DNA of 64,000 nt from Pseudo-nitzschia pungens. Its lineage: Eukaryota; Bacillariophyta; Bacillariophyceae; Bacillariales; Bacillariaceae. This document shows, piece by piece, positions 19,150-31,224 of the stretch. A model generated the notes under the pieces. The model did no database searches, was not told where the DNA came from, and was given only the letters and a program-made list of their open reading frames with translations. Made by a program: the position numbers and the translations under genes. Position 1 is the first letter of the stretch, and every line of letters starts with the position of its first letter. The stretch lies in contig CM074763.1 of the NCBI GenBank assembly GCA_037355855.1, forward strand, positions 3,968,001 to 4,032,000, given 5' to 3'.

Positions 19150-22100
19150 ACAACTCCCGTCAATTTGTCAAGAGCAATGCCAGTGTGGCTCTTTTTGCTG
19201 AACATTGTTTGAATGAATCCAAACTCCTGCCCTGTGATCTTTTCAATCGGCGCATGAAGAATGTCAGTCCCTCAAGTTTTTCCTATCTTGCCAACAACAA
19301 GCATGAAGCTTCTGAATGCACATGGCTTCAGCCTGGAGGCACAGGCTTTTCCATTGACCAACTGTTCAGTTCCCACAAGGTTGCCCATGGGGCTGACCCT
19401 TCTGGTCTTGGAAGATGGTCCTTTGTCAAGTTTCAGGGCAGGGATGGCTACACTGTCACCATGTTTTCTGCCTACTGCCCAGTTGAAAATGATAGGGATC
19501 TTGGCTCAGTCTGGAATCAACAGTACCGCTACTTTCAGGCAGCTGAAAATCTTTTCAGTCCCAATCCACGCATTCTTTTTCACAGGGATTTGACTGCTGC
19601 CCTTCAGGCTTGTATGGGGGCAGGTGACCAGGTCATTCTTGGGATTGATCAAAATGCTGATGTTAGGACTGATGGCTTGTCCTTTGAGCTCCAGGCTCTT
19701 GGTTTCAGAGAGGCCATTCTTACCCTTCATTGTCAGTCTTCTCCTCCTGCCACTCACAACCGCAACACTACCAGAACACCAATTGATGCCATTTGGGTCT
19801 CTGAGAATGTTGATGTTCTCAGGGCTGGGTATTGTCCCTTTGGTGGTGCCCAGGGTATGGAATCTGACCACAGACTGCTTTGGATTGAAGTCTGTAATTG
19901 CAGCCTCATGGGCAAACATCTACCACCTCCTGTGAGCTTCTCTCATTTCAAACTCCAGTCCTCCCACCCTCATTTACGCCAATGGTATTTCAAGCGTGTC
20001 AGGCACAGCTTTCTCAAGGCTGGAGTGTTTTCTCTCCAAGCTAAGCTGGAGCACCTACTGGCTCAGTTTCAGTCTGGGGATATTTCTGTGCGCACTGATC
20101 TCATCACCACTTATGAAGTACTCCATGAAACCTCCACCTCTCTCAGGCTCTCTGTTGAACAAAACCTTTGCCACACTAGAGCTGGTTTGGTTCCATGGTC
20201 CCCAAAGCTGCAAGTCTATTGTGATACCATTGACTTTTGGAGGCGTGTTGTTAAGTTGAGACAGGGTGTGTCCACCAGTCATACTGTTTTGAAACGGTTG
20301 GCCTGCAAGCTTTCTCTTTACAAAGGAGAACACAGTGATCTTTCCAGTGCTCTCCTCCATCTGAAACAAGCTTACAAGCAATACGGGGCAGTGAAGAAAT
20401 TGGCCCCCTCATGGAGAGACTCCTTCAATCAAGGCCTGGTGGATGCACTTCTTGCTGAAGGCAAGTCTCACAACCAGAATGCTTCCCAGATTCGTGCCAG
20501 GATGCGCAGGGAACGGCTTCAACGAGAGCTTGGCCTTGCTGCTCGGTCTATTCGGGGTCGGGTCAACAAGTCAGCAGTCTTGCGAGCTATTGCAGTTGGC
20601 CATGATGGTGTTGAACAGGTCTTGGAGTCTCAGTCTACTATGGTTCCAGCTATGGCTGAATCCAATGTCCGGCGTCAACAGCAGTGTCTTGGCACTCCCT
20701 CCATGACTCCCTCCTTCATTCAAGATTTTGGATACCTAGGCACAGCCCATGCTTCTGCTCAAGTTCTTGATGGCACATATAATCCTCCTCCTGCCACTGA
20801 CAAATACCTCTCTGAATTTCTTTCTTGTCTCAAAGTCCCTGACTCTATCCTGAGTTTGCCCCCCTTTGACTATTCAGTGTGTCCAGCTGACAATGCTGCT
20901 GCCTGGAAACGCCAGAGGGAACGCACAGCAAGTGAACCTTCTTGTTTGAGTTTTTCCCACCACAAGGCATTTGCCCTGGATCCCCAGCTGAACAAGTTTG
21001 ACACTCTCCTGAGGTCCGTCCCATTGATTGTTGGCTTCTCTCCTTCTGCTTGGCAGGTCATCACTGATGTTGAGATCTTCAAGAAACCTGGTGAATATAG
21101 AGTGGATAAGATGAGGCTCATCCAGTTGATGTCTCCTGAGTTCCAAATCAACAACAAGATGATTGGCAGACGCATTCTTGCCTATGCTGAACGTGCCAAT
21201 GCCGTGGCTGTTGATCAACATGGAAGCAGGAAACACCACAAGGCAATCAACACCTGCCTGAACAAGAAGCTCATATGTGATGTGTTGCGGCAGAAGCGCA
21301 GATCCGGTGCTGTTGCTATGAATGATGCCAAGGGCTGCTATGATAGGATCTCTCATCCGATTGCAGGTCTCACTCTCCAGAGCTTTGGGGTTCCTGCACA
21401 TGTGTGTGAGGTTCTTCTGTCTACTTTGCAACATGCCAAGCACCACATCAAAACTGGTTTTGGTCGGTCAGGCCCTGTGTATGGTGATGAACCTGTTCCT
21501 CTCAGTGGTTGTGGCCAAGGCAATGGTATTGGTCCAACTCTTTGGGCTTTGGTGTCAACAATTGTCTTCCGAATGATGCAACAGGCTGGGCATGGTGTCC
21601 ATCTTATCACTTCTTTGTCACTGCAACTGGTTTCTCTTGTGGGTTTTGCCTTTGTGGATGACACAGATTTGTTTTGTGCTGGCTCTGATTCCTCCACATC
21701 TGGTGAGGAATTAGCTGTTGACTTTCAGGAAGCTCTTGACCGGTGGGCTGGTGGGATTATTGCCACTGGTGGTGCTATTGAACCTGCCAAATCTTTCTGT
21801 TATTTGATTGATTTCAAATGGAATGGATCCGGCTGGGACTATCGCTCCATCGCTGACATGCCTGGTGACTTCTCTGTTGCTGACAAGAATGGCAATCGAG
21901 CTACCCTGGATCGTTTTGAAGTTGACCATGCTGACAAGACTCTTGGGGTTTTTATCTCCATGGATGGCAATGAGGAAGCACAGATTGCTCATATGAAGTC
22001 ACAGTCTCAGTCTTTTGGCACCCAACTCAAGGCTTCCAAGTGTGAGAAGCGCGCATCCCTCTACACATTCAAGTATTCTTTCATGAAGTCTGTTGAATAC

Positions 22101-23466
22101 CCCATGCCTGTCACGCAACTTGATGAGGCCACTTGGACTAAGATAATTCACCCAGCTCTTGTTCCTGTGCTGAATAAAGCAGGGATGTCACGGACATTTC
22201 CTAGACATGTGTTCTATGGTCCTTCCCTCTATCAAGGCTTTGGTTTCATCCATCCATACCTCCTCCAAGAGTTTAGTCATATTGCCACCCTCTTTCAGGA
22301 ATCTGTCAGGTCCTCACAAACTGGTAGGATTCTCAGGCTAACTGCTGAGTCTCTCCGGCTTGAACTTGGACTTCCTCTCCATCTTGGTGTCACACCATAT
22401 CATCCTTTTGCTTCCTACGTCACTCCCTGCTGGTACAAACATGTGTGGAAGTTTTTCTCTGTTCACCCTGTGAGCTTGTTTGAAGACTTCCCAGACCTAC
22501 CACTGTTACGTTCCAATGACTGTTATCTCATGCAAGCCTTTGTCAACTCTGGCTTCAGAGGTGCTGACTTGTCCCTCTTGAATCACATGCGCATGTCCCT
22601 CAAGGCTATTTCCCTTGCTGACATTTGTACTCCAGATGGGAAAAGACTCTCTCCCATGGCTTTCCAGCTGACATCCTCCAATCACTTGAGGGATCATCTT
22701 GACTGGCCTAGATGTCCTCCATCTTGGCCTCCAGCAGCACAGCGCTTATGGACTAAGGCTCTTCAGACCTGTTTTCTTCCCCCCTGTCCACCCCCTGCAG
22801 CCAGGGCACTGGCTCCTTCTTTTCACCTTGGGCATTGGCTCTCTCCCCAGACAGCTTCTCTTTGGCCTTGGTTTTTGTCTCCATCCACCAACAGAATATT
22901 CTTCAAAACTTCTACTGGCTGGGCTGTGAGCACCTCCCAAGGCAGGGGCAGATACAGGGTCACTTCTGAAATGATTCCTGACAAACCAGCCTGTGCTGAT
23001 GTGCTTGTCTGCCCTGTTATTTGTGGACAAGTTGTACGCGTGGTTGGGTCCTCAGCCTTTGTTTCCGAACCTCCTGACATGGATCCTCTGGAGTACAATC
23101 CATTTGATTCTCTTCCAGACTCCCCAGTAGATGCCTTTGATGCACTCTGTGCGTCTCCAAGGGTACTTCTCCACAAATATTCCCTACCACAGGCTGGCTG
23201 TCAGCACCTTGTTGATGCTATTGAGAGTGGTACTGCCAGTGCTGTATGTGATGGTTCATTTGATCCGGACCTTCTCAGAGGAACTTCTGCTTTCATTTTG
23301 TCACCCAATACCTCCACCAAGACTGTTTCATTGTTCCTCACTGGCTGTAATTTTGTCAGTGGATCCCCTGAGGATCAATCATCCTACAGGAGTGAACTGG
23401 CAGGCATCATTGGGGTTCTCACCTGTTGCACTGCTCTGGTGAGTCTTTTTGATATTGCTTCTGGCT
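19150..23466 (+). CDS. LINE-A ORF2, segment 2 (endonuclease, reverse transcriptase, start of RNase H)
   Basis: Continues ORF2 in frame. Endonuclease: GDQVILGIDQNADV, TPIDAIWVS and SDHRLLW (about 19864-19884) match the conserved Asn/Asp/His positions of APE-type LINE nucleases. Reverse transcriptase: MNDAKGCYDRI, the GCGQGNGIGPTLWALVS block and the catalytic FVDD at 21651-21662. RNase H begins with CDGSF (about 23246-23260) and SYRSELAGI. The protein nicks target DNA and copies LINE RNA at the nick. The segment is cut within a Ser codon by LINE-B at 23466 and resumes at 36842. No stop or frameshift is present. Confidence 0.9.
23451..23466. repeat. Target-site duplication of LINE-B, left copy
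   Basis: GATATTGCTTCTGGCT at 23451-23466 and 36826-36841, identical. Confidence 0.95.
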
Positions 23467-23858
23467 ACAATTTTGCAACGCGCGATTTTGTCCGACGTTC
23501 CGATGTTCCAGTACTTAAAACACGTATATTTCTACACAACTTTCCCCTTTGATATCTCCCTCACTTCTAAAGCTCCTACAACAACACCAAGCACTACACC
23601 TATTAACAGAGACCTCGCCTATCTGATTCTGCTGTTTCTTTGGCTGCTCCTTGCTTCCTTTGGTTGCTTTGGTTGCTTGCTTCCCTGCCGGTCGGTCGAT
23701 CACTTCGGCAGCAACAAGCAAACAAGGACACATAATTTCTACAGAACTTCCAGTACTAATTTCTACAGCTGATTCCGCTTTGTCTCCGAGCTCGGTTTGT
23801 TTTTCGATCTGTTTTCAAGCTACATTATTATTTAACGCTATACAGTCTTTCAAGCCCC

Positions 23859-24620
23859 TTAAGTGATACCCACTTAACATTCTACATTCTTCAAGATCGA
23901 ACCCACTTAACGTTCTACATTCTTCAAGATCGAACACATATACACCCCCCTTCTAGAAGGTTCCTGCTTGCTGATCCCTAAGTATTTGCAAGTTCCCGCG
24001 AGCATATCTTCCAGTTCCCCCTTTATTTTCAAGCCATTTGCCCACTACTCCTTAAGTGTTTATCACTTAAGCGTACCCCTGTTTCCTAGCCAAGCCCCCT
24101 AGTCCCTAAGTGTTTTCGCTTAAGGCTCCCCCTACTACATCTGTTTTCAAGCCAAGACCAACTGATTCCTAAGTACCTCCTACTTAGTGCACTCTTGTTT
24201 CCAAGACTACAGTTACTATCGCCCCTTGTTTTCAAGACTACAATTCCCCTGGTCCCTAAGTGCTCGCGAGTCCCCTGATCCCTAAGTGTTTTCGCTATTA
24301 AGCAACCCCAACTTGAACTTCAAGTTCGACACTGTTTTCAAGACACAAGCCTCCCCCTGGTCTATAGGTCTTTCTACTAAAGCCCCTGTTTTCAAGCAAA
24401 CAGCTTCCCTGGTCCCTAAGTGTTCGCGAGTTCCCTGTTCCCTAAGTACCTGTTTTCCAGCAAGCACCCTCCCTGGTCCCTAAGTGTCTCGCTCAAGGTC
24501 CCTGTTTTCAAGCCAATTGCCCCTGGATACTGTTTCCACTTATAAGTACTCGCGAGTTTGAACTTCAAGTTCCCTCCTGAGCCTTTTAAGTGTGCCCTGC
24601 CATTGATATCCCCGGTCCCT
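23859..24620 (+). promoter_or_regulatory. LINE-B 5' UTR hairpin array
   Basis: Counterparts of the LINE-A hairpins, often with longer stems: TTAAGTG-ATACC-CACTTAA (23859-23877), CTTAAGTG-TTTAT-CACTTAAG (24051-24071), CTAAGTA-CCTCC-TACTTAG (24169-24187). The G-C to A-T change in the last pair (TAAGTG/CACTTA versus TAAGTA/TACTTA) is seen in both elements. Confidence 0.6.
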
Positions 24621-24649
24621 AAGTGTTCCTACTAAAGCCCTTGTTTTCA

Positions 24650-25186
24650 AGCAAGAAGGGCTGCTGTATTTCAATTCAAATCATATCTGATTCGAATTTG
24701 CAGTGCTATCGTACGAGCAGTAATTGAAAAATTGTTCAAACTTGCACAATTTTCAAGCTACGAGTACCACGCAGAGTTCGAGACAAATTTTGCTTGTTTT
24801 TTAGCAAAACTTCCTACACGAGTTGGTACAAGCTTCCCTGGTGGGCTGCTGTATTCCAATTCAAATCGTGGACGATTTGAATTTGCAAGCCTACAAGCCT
24901 ACACGATTTGCAGTAGTGGAAAAATTGTTCATATTTGCACAATTTTCAAGCTACGAGAAAGGTACAGTCCAGCCTACACGAGTTGCAGTGCTACCAGAAT
25001 TGTTCAAATTTGCACAATTTTCGCGCAGAGTTTTGTGCGCTCCAAGTGTGAGACAATTTTTGCTCGTTTTTTAGCAAAAATTGCTACCCCCAGCTGTACC
25101 TCTACATACAGGTAAACACTGTCAGCCTACCTGCGTCCAAGTCAACACCAAGCCAACACGCCTCTTACGCCACAACCAGCCCCACC
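24650..25186 (+). other. LINE-B-specific part of the 5' UTR
   Basis: Differs from LINE-A downstream of about 24650. It contains several degenerate copies of TTGTTCAAATTTGCACAATTTTC and CCTACACGAGTTGCAGT. It has neither the captured gypsy fragment nor the minisatellite of LINE-A. Confidence 0.7.
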
Positions 25187-28048
25187 ATGCCTCCTCCTCT
25201 GCCAGCTGCTCCTCCTCTGCCAGCTTCCGGGCGTAAAAGGCCACCCTTGCCTGCCACTCCTGCAAACAAACGCGCCTTTGTGGGGACTCCTTCTCGCCGA
25301 CCACCTGCTGGCTCCGTTCAGGCTACTCCCTCTCCCCCTCCCTCTAGGGATTCTCTCCCTTCTGATGATGATATGTCCTTCACTTCTGCTGTGTCTACTG
25401 GTGCACTAGATGATGTTGATATGAGCACTGAGCAGTCAGGCACTGGGCATTCCGACAATGGGCATTCAGGCACTGGGCAGTCTGACAGTGGGACGTCTGA
25501 CAGTGGACAGTCCGGCAGTGGGAAGTCCAACAGTGGGAAGTCCACCAGTAAGACGTCTGGGGATGGGCAGCCAGGCTCTGCGCACTCAGACTCTAAGCCC
25601 CCTCCTTCCAAGGTCTCTCCTTCCAAGTCTAGTCTGAAACAAGCTACTCTTGCATTCCTTTCTGACACACCTTCTGCAGAGCGAAATGCTCTGCGCCAGA
25701 CAGCCCTGGCTGTTGCCAACAAAGCTCACTCAGACTCCTTTCTCTGGTGCTTCTATGGTACGGCGCCTTTTGCTGGTCGGGCTTCCATCCCCACCCCTAT
25801 CCAAGCTCTTCGCAAAACTCCAACAGGATCCCGGCTATGGACTGGGTGTCCAAGTCCCACTCACTTTTTCAGCAAGAAGGATGGGAATGACAAGAAATCC
25901 ATCCACGATATCTGTCAGTCCGCCATTCCTCCAGTTTATTTGCAAGCTTATCCTGACAACCCTGATTGGAGAACTGCTTCCTTAGAGTCCCTGGTTTCCC
26001 TTGCATCTATATGCTTTCAAGACTCTGCCGACTGGACTCAGCAACCTTCTGGCCATGCTCTGAAGAGATGTCTTATTGGATTGGCCAAGATGTCCCCTGA
26101 GTGTTTTGAAACCTTTTACTGTGAAGGCAACCTTTTGCCCAGCACTGAAGGAAAAGTTTGGTTGGCAGCTAACCAAGCACTTGGATCCCACTGGCATTTC
26201 AAGCAGAGGCCGCCTGCTCCTGCTCCTGCAGCAGGGGGTGTTGCTTCCAGCTCCAGATCAGTTTCCTTTCTTCCTGGTCTAGGTGGTGCCACTGTGTTGT
26301 CCTCTTCTGATGGGCATTTTCTCCAGCGCCGAGGGGTTTGCTCTAGTGATTCCAGGTCTCCCGTAGATGTCACTGAAGGTTCCAAGTGTTCTCACAGTTC
26401 ATATGTAACACTTTCCCTTCCCCGGCTCATGTCTCAACACCCTGGGGAGCTGTATGATGAACTGCTTAAGTCTCTCAAGGAAGCCCTGGAATTGCTCTGG
26501 AAAGTTGACAGGCGCCTGGTGCTCTATGTTTTTCCTTCCAGAGCTAGGCTCAACCCCAAAGCCAAGCCTGTCACCAAGCTGTGGTCTACCCTCCCAGACA
26601 GAAAAACCTTGGAATTGTATGTCGCTCAGCTGTGGCTTCGCAGCAGAACTGCCCCCCATTTAAGGTTCTTTGTTGGGCATAGTGTTTCTTTGAAGACTCT
26701 CCTATCTACATCTTTGCTACAGAGACTCAGGGATCGTGACATGGACTTGAAGTATGATCATATCCAGGCTCCAGTTATTGTCACCTGTGGTTTCCTCCTT
26801 GGATCTTACATGCAGAGTTTTGATCTTGATCACTACAATGCATTGCTTCAGACCCATCCCAGGTTTCAAGCCTTTCCAATTTCTGTTATCCGGAAGAACA
26901 TCAGCCTGGACAACTCCAGAGCCCCTGATCCAAATCCTGTCTCCGCTGCTCATGTTCTTTGTGATGCTACCAAGCGAGCCCAAACTGTCAAGCTGCTCAA
27001 ATCTCAGTTCAACAGGTGCAAACCTTCTGACATTGCATCCCTCCCTGATGGTAAATTCTACAAGTTCATTGAGACAGCTACCAATCCTTCTGACAGACCC
27101 CTTCCTCCCTCCAAGCTCAAGACTGTGAAACAAGCCAAGTACCAACAATCCAAGTTCATTGCAAGCCATGAGACTGCTCCTGTTCTGGGTGTTGTTGATC
27201 TTGATCTTCCTCTTGATTTGGGACAGGGCTTGGGTTTGAAGACTTTGCGCCGAGTGTTAATGGGTATACGAACCTGTGACAATTGGTCCCGGCCCCTGTT
27301 CCTCTCCGTTGATACTAGCTCATACCGGGGTGAAATCCTTGCTTTGTACAACACCACCACTAAGGCTGAAGCCATGGCCATGTTGTCTTTCCTGCCTATT
27401 TTTCTGGAAGCACAGTATGGTTCCTGTGTTCGACAGTGGTTCTCTTCTGAGTGTTTGACTGAAATGGAAGCCTTCCACTGGGATGAAACTGCCAAATGTG
27501 TTGTGGAGACTGCTCCTGCTGCTGACCAGATACAGGATGAATCTCTTCCCTTCTTTGGTGATGGTGATGCAAGGGATTGGGAATTTGTTGATGATGATTT
27601 GTCAGTTGACCTTGCTCCAGACCTCACTTTTGATCTGGATTTGCACTTCAACCTCCAAGCACGTGCTGACAGTGGTGGTGGTGGATTTGATGATTCCCAA
27701 TCCATGGATACTCTAGCCACTGGTACCTCTAACCTCACTGCCGCTCAGGCTCCAACTACTGCTGCTCCAGCTGCAACTACTCAGGGTCCTGCAGATGGTG
27801 CATCTCCATCTACCTCTTTGCCTGGTGATTCCCCTACTGAGGGTCATGCTGACCACCAGCCTGTAGCCAGACCTGGTGTTGGGGATGAAGTGGCCTCTTC
27901 TTTGCGGGTTGGTTTGGCTGCCATTGCCTTTTCTTCTAACACTGATGCTAGTGTCAGTGATTTGAGCCATGCCAATGCCTCTACCAAGTCCGATCCGGCA
28001 ACCTTTTCAACCGTGCGACAGACTCGGTTTCCTTCTGATCATGGTTAG
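25187..28048 (+). CDS. LINE-B ORF1 protein (953 aa)
   Basis: Starts at ATG 25187 (MPPPLPAAPPLP), preceded by CACC. Same layout as LINE-A ORF1, with the N-terminal low-complexity region built from a different repeat (SGTGHSDNGHSG, SGKSNSGKS) in place of GSQ. The conserved blocks SFLWCFYG, CPSPTHFFSKK, VTLSLPRLMSQ, LLGSYMQSFDLDHYN and DLAPDLTFDLDLHF are retained. Stop TAG at 28046-28048 overlaps the ORF2 ATG at 28041 exactly as in LINE-A. No known domain is recognised. Confidence 0.85.
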   Translation: MPPPLPAAPPLPASGRKRPPLPATPANKRAFVGTPSRRPPAGSVQATPSPPPSRDSLPSDDDMSFTSAVSTGALDDVDMSTEQSGTGHSDNGHSGTGQSDSGTSDSGQSGSGKSNSGKSTSKTSGDGQPGSAHSDSKPPPSKVSPSKSSLKQATLAFLSDTPSAERNALRQTALAVANKAHSDSFLWCFYGTAPFAGRASIPTPIQALRKTPTGSRLWTGCPSPTHFFSKKDGNDKKSIHDICQSAIPPVYLQAYPDNPDWRTASLESLVSLASICFQDSADWTQQPSGHALKRCLIGLAKMSPECFETFYCEGNLLPSTEGKVWLAANQALGSHWHFKQRPPAPAPAAGGVASSSRSVSFLPGLGGATVLSSSDGHFLQRRGVCSSDSRSPVDVTEGSKCSHSSYVTLSLPRLMSQHPGELYDELLKSLKEALELLWKVDRRLVLYVFPSRARLNPKAKPVTKLWSTLPDRKTLELYVAQLWLRSRTAPHLRFFVGHSVSLKTLLSTSLLQRLRDRDMDLKYDHIQAPVIVTCGFLLGSYMQSFDLDHYNALLQTHPRFQAFPISVIRKNISLDNSRAPDPNPVSAAHVLCDATKRAQTVKLLKSQFNRCKPSDIASLPDGKFYKFIETATNPSDRPLPPSKLKTVKQAKYQQSKFIASHETAPVLGVVDLDLPLDLGQGLGLKTLRRVLMGIRTCDNWSRPLFLSVDTSSYRGEILALYNTTTKAEAMAMLSFLPIFLEAQYGSCVRQWFSSECLTEMEAFHWDETAKCVVETAPAADQIQDESLPFFGDGDARDWEFVDDDLSVDLAPDLTFDLDLHFNLQARADSGGGGFDDSQSMDTLATGTSNLTAAQAPTTAAPAATTQGPADGASPSTSLPGDSPTEGHADHQPVARPGVGDEVASSLRVGLAAIAFSSNTDASVSDLSHANASTKSDPATFSTVRQTRFPSDHG

Positions 28049-29957
28049 GTTTTCTGGTCGGGGGTGTGATGGGATGCCTTCCACTCCAAATCCCATCAAT
28101 GCTTTTCCTGTTTCTCCCTTTTCCCCCTCCGACTCTTCACCTGTTTCTCATTTTGTCCAATTAAATCTTCATGGAGACTCTCTTGCTGCTAAGGATTCTG
28201 ATAGTTTTGGTCATCCTTTTCCTCAAGCTCCATCATCTAATTCCACCATCATCACCTTCCAAAACATTGGACCACAGCGCAGAGCTGCCTTTATGTCCAT
28301 GTCCAAGCACAACTCCCGTCAATTTGTCAAGAGCAATGCCAGTGTGGCTCTTTTTGCTGAACATTGTTTGAATGAATCCAAACTCCTGCCCTGTGATCTT
28401 TTCAATCGGCGCATGAAGAATGTCAGTCCCTCAAGTTTTTCCTATCTTGCCAACAACAAGCATGAAGCTTCTGAATGCACATGGCTTCAGCCTGGAGGCA
28501 CAGGCTTTTCCATTGACCAACTGTTCAGTTCCCACAAGGTTGCCCATGGGGCTGACCCTTCTGGTCTTGGAAGATGGTCCTTTGTCAAGTTTCAGGGCAG
28601 GGATGGCTACACTGTCACCATGTTTTCTGCCTACTGCCCAGTTGAAAATGATAGGGATCTTGGCTCAGTCTGGAATCAACAGTACCGCTACTTTCAGGCA
28701 GCTGAAAATCTTTTCAGTCCCAATCCACGCATTCTTTTTCACAGGGATTTGACTGCTGCCCTTCAGGCTTGTATGGGGGCAGGTGACCAGGTCATTCTTG
28801 GGATTGATCAAAATGCTGATGTTAGGACTGATGGCTTGTCCTTTGAGCTCCAGGCTCTTGGTTTCAGAGAGGCCATTCTTACCCTTCATTGTCAGTCTTC
28901 TCCTCCTGCCACCCACAACAGAAACACTACCAGAACACCAATTGATGCCATTTGGGTCTCTGAGAATGTTGATGTTCTCAGGGCTGGGTATTGTCCCTTT
29001 GGTGGTGCCCAGGGTATGGAATCTGGCCTGCAAGCTTTCTCTTTACAAAGGAGAACACAGTGATCTTTCCAGTGCTCTCCTCCATCTGAAACAAGCTTAC
29101 AAGCAATACCGGGCAGTGAAGAAATTGGCCCCCTCATGGAGAGACTCCTTCAATCAAGGCCTGGTGGATGCACTTCTTGCTGAAGGCAAGTCTCACAACC
29201 AGAATGCTTCCCAGATTCGTGCCAGGATGCGCAGGGAACGGCTTCAAAGAGAGCTTGGTCTCGCTGCTCGGACTATTCGGGGACGTGTCAACAAGTCAGC
29301 AGTCTTGCAAGCTATTGCAGTTGGCCATGATGGTGTTGAACAGGTCTTGGAATCTCAGTCTACTATGGTACCAGCTATGGCTGAATCCAATGTCCGGCGT
29401 CAACAGCAGTGTATTGGCACTCCTTCCATGACTCCCTCCTTCATTGAAGATTTTGGATACCTAGGCACTGCTCATGCTTCTGCTCAAGTTCTTGATGGCA
29501 CATATAATCCTCCTCCTGCCACTGACAAATACCTTTCTGAATTTCTTTCCTGTCTCAAAGTCCCTGACTCTATACTGAGTTTGCCTCCCTTTGACTATTC
29601 CGTGTGTCCAGCTGACAATGCTGCTGCCTGGAAACGCCAGAGGGAACGCACAGCAAGTGAACCTTCTTGTTTGAGTTTTGCCCACCACAAGGCATTTGCC
29701 CTGGATCCCCAGCTGAACAAGTTTGACACTCTCCTGAGATCAGTCCCCTTGATTGTTGGCTTCTCTCCTTCTGCTTGGCAGGTCATCACTGATGTTGAGA
29801 TCTTCAAGAAACCTGGTGAATATAGAGTGGATAAGATGAGGCTTATTCAGTTGATGTCTCCTGAGTTCCAAATCAACAACAAGATGATTGGCAGACGCAT
29901 TCTTGCCTATGCTGAACTTGCCAATGCAGTGGCTGTTGATCAACATGGCAGCAGGAA

Positions 29958-30595
29958 TAATAATAATATACGTATTTAAATAACTTTAATCACCAAAGGT
30001 GAAACTAAATTACTCAGTCTGTAACCAGACTTTAACGTCGCCTCCATCATAGAGTCAGGACCCCAAGTGGTAGAACGACAAATTTTCAAACAAACCTTGA
30101 ACATCAAGCAGGGAGAAAGACAAACAAGTCCCACAAAATAGGGACTTGAGGGAAAGTGAGATGGGAATGAAGATATTGGGATAAGATCCAGTATCAAAAG
30201 GGATGGGACAGGATGAGAAGCAGGAACAGAAGACAAAACCAAGGTACAAAGTGTAATCAACCCTGAGGTCCAGTAAGCCAGGCTCTGAGAAGAGCAGCCT
30301 CTTGTTGGTATGGCTGCACTGGTGGGACAGGCGCTGCATACTGCTTCCTTGCAAGGTGGATGGTTGCAAGCCACTGCCTCTTGGCAGTCAGGGTGTAACC
30401 TTGTAGGACGTGGAAAGGGGTTTGTAACAGGGAGTGTGACTGGGGAAGTGCACCAGCTGCACCAATTGCCAATTCAGAGGTGATGGAAGCATCAAGAGAT
30501 TGGTGTTGTTCAGCATCAAGGGTACCCCCAGGACCATGGAGTCGTTCATTCCTATAGGTCCAAAGATCCCAGGAGGTAAGAAAGAACTGATGGAT
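29958..30595 (-). mobile_element. LINE-C: 638-bp LINE 3' fragment inside LINE-B
   Basis: On the minus strand it matches the end of ORF2 and the whole 3' UTR of LINE-A, starting at ATCCATCAGTTCTTTC and ending in a TATATTATTATTA tail at 29958. It replaces LINE-A-equivalent bases 21233-21800, and no flanking duplication is visible. Its 5' boundary is the same as that of LINE-D (61487), within one base. Confidence 0.85.
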
Positions 30596-30893
30596 TATTT
30601 GATTGATTTCAAATGGAATGGATCCGGTTGGGACTATCGCTCCATTGCTGACATGCCTGGTGACTTCTCTGTTGCTGACAAGAATGGCAATTGAGCTACC
30701 CTGGATCGTTTTGAAGTTGACCATGCTGACAAGACTCTTGGGGTTTTTATCTCCATGGATGGCAATGAGGAAGCACAGATTGCTCATATGAAGTCACAGT
30801 CTCAGTCTTTTGGCACCCAACTCAAGGCTTCCAAGTGTGAGAAGCGCGCATCCCTCTACACCTTCAAGTATTCTTTCATGAAGTCTGTTGAAT

Positions 30894-30898
30894 ACCCC
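30894..30898. repeat. 5-bp target-site duplication of TR-GAG2
   Basis: ACCCC at 30894-30898 and 34055-34059, directly outside the LTR ends. LINE-A shows the empty site. Confidence 0.93.
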
Positions 30899-31224
30899 TG
30901 TTACACGTTAAGGTAGAAATACACGATAGGAGTATTTTAATGATGAATGATTAATAAATTGTGTTATGAAAGAGAATGGTTGAATACTTTACGAGATGGG
31001 AATGATTCCTTGAGTATGGATGAACGATCGAATAATGATATATTATTTGGTGGGCATAATATCAATAATCGTTGATTCATGGGAATCTTTGTTTATCTTG
31101 ATATTTGAATAATATTCAGTATATGTACATGAATATTATTTATATATTCTTGTGTATTGGAGCACATGCGGGATTCAATAATCATTTAGAGCCTCTCGTA
31201 GGGTACCTACGTCAACATGTCACA
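30899..31224 (-). repeat. TR-GAG2 LTR (3' LTR in element orientation)
   Basis: TGTTACACG…GTCACA, 326 bp. It carries ACACGATAGG where the other LTR has ACATGATAGG. Confidence 0.95.

Noticed and set aside
30500..30694. Frame spanning the LINE-C/LINE-B junction
   Set aside because: Chimeric translation across an insertion boundary; the part after 30596 is a remnant of ORF2.
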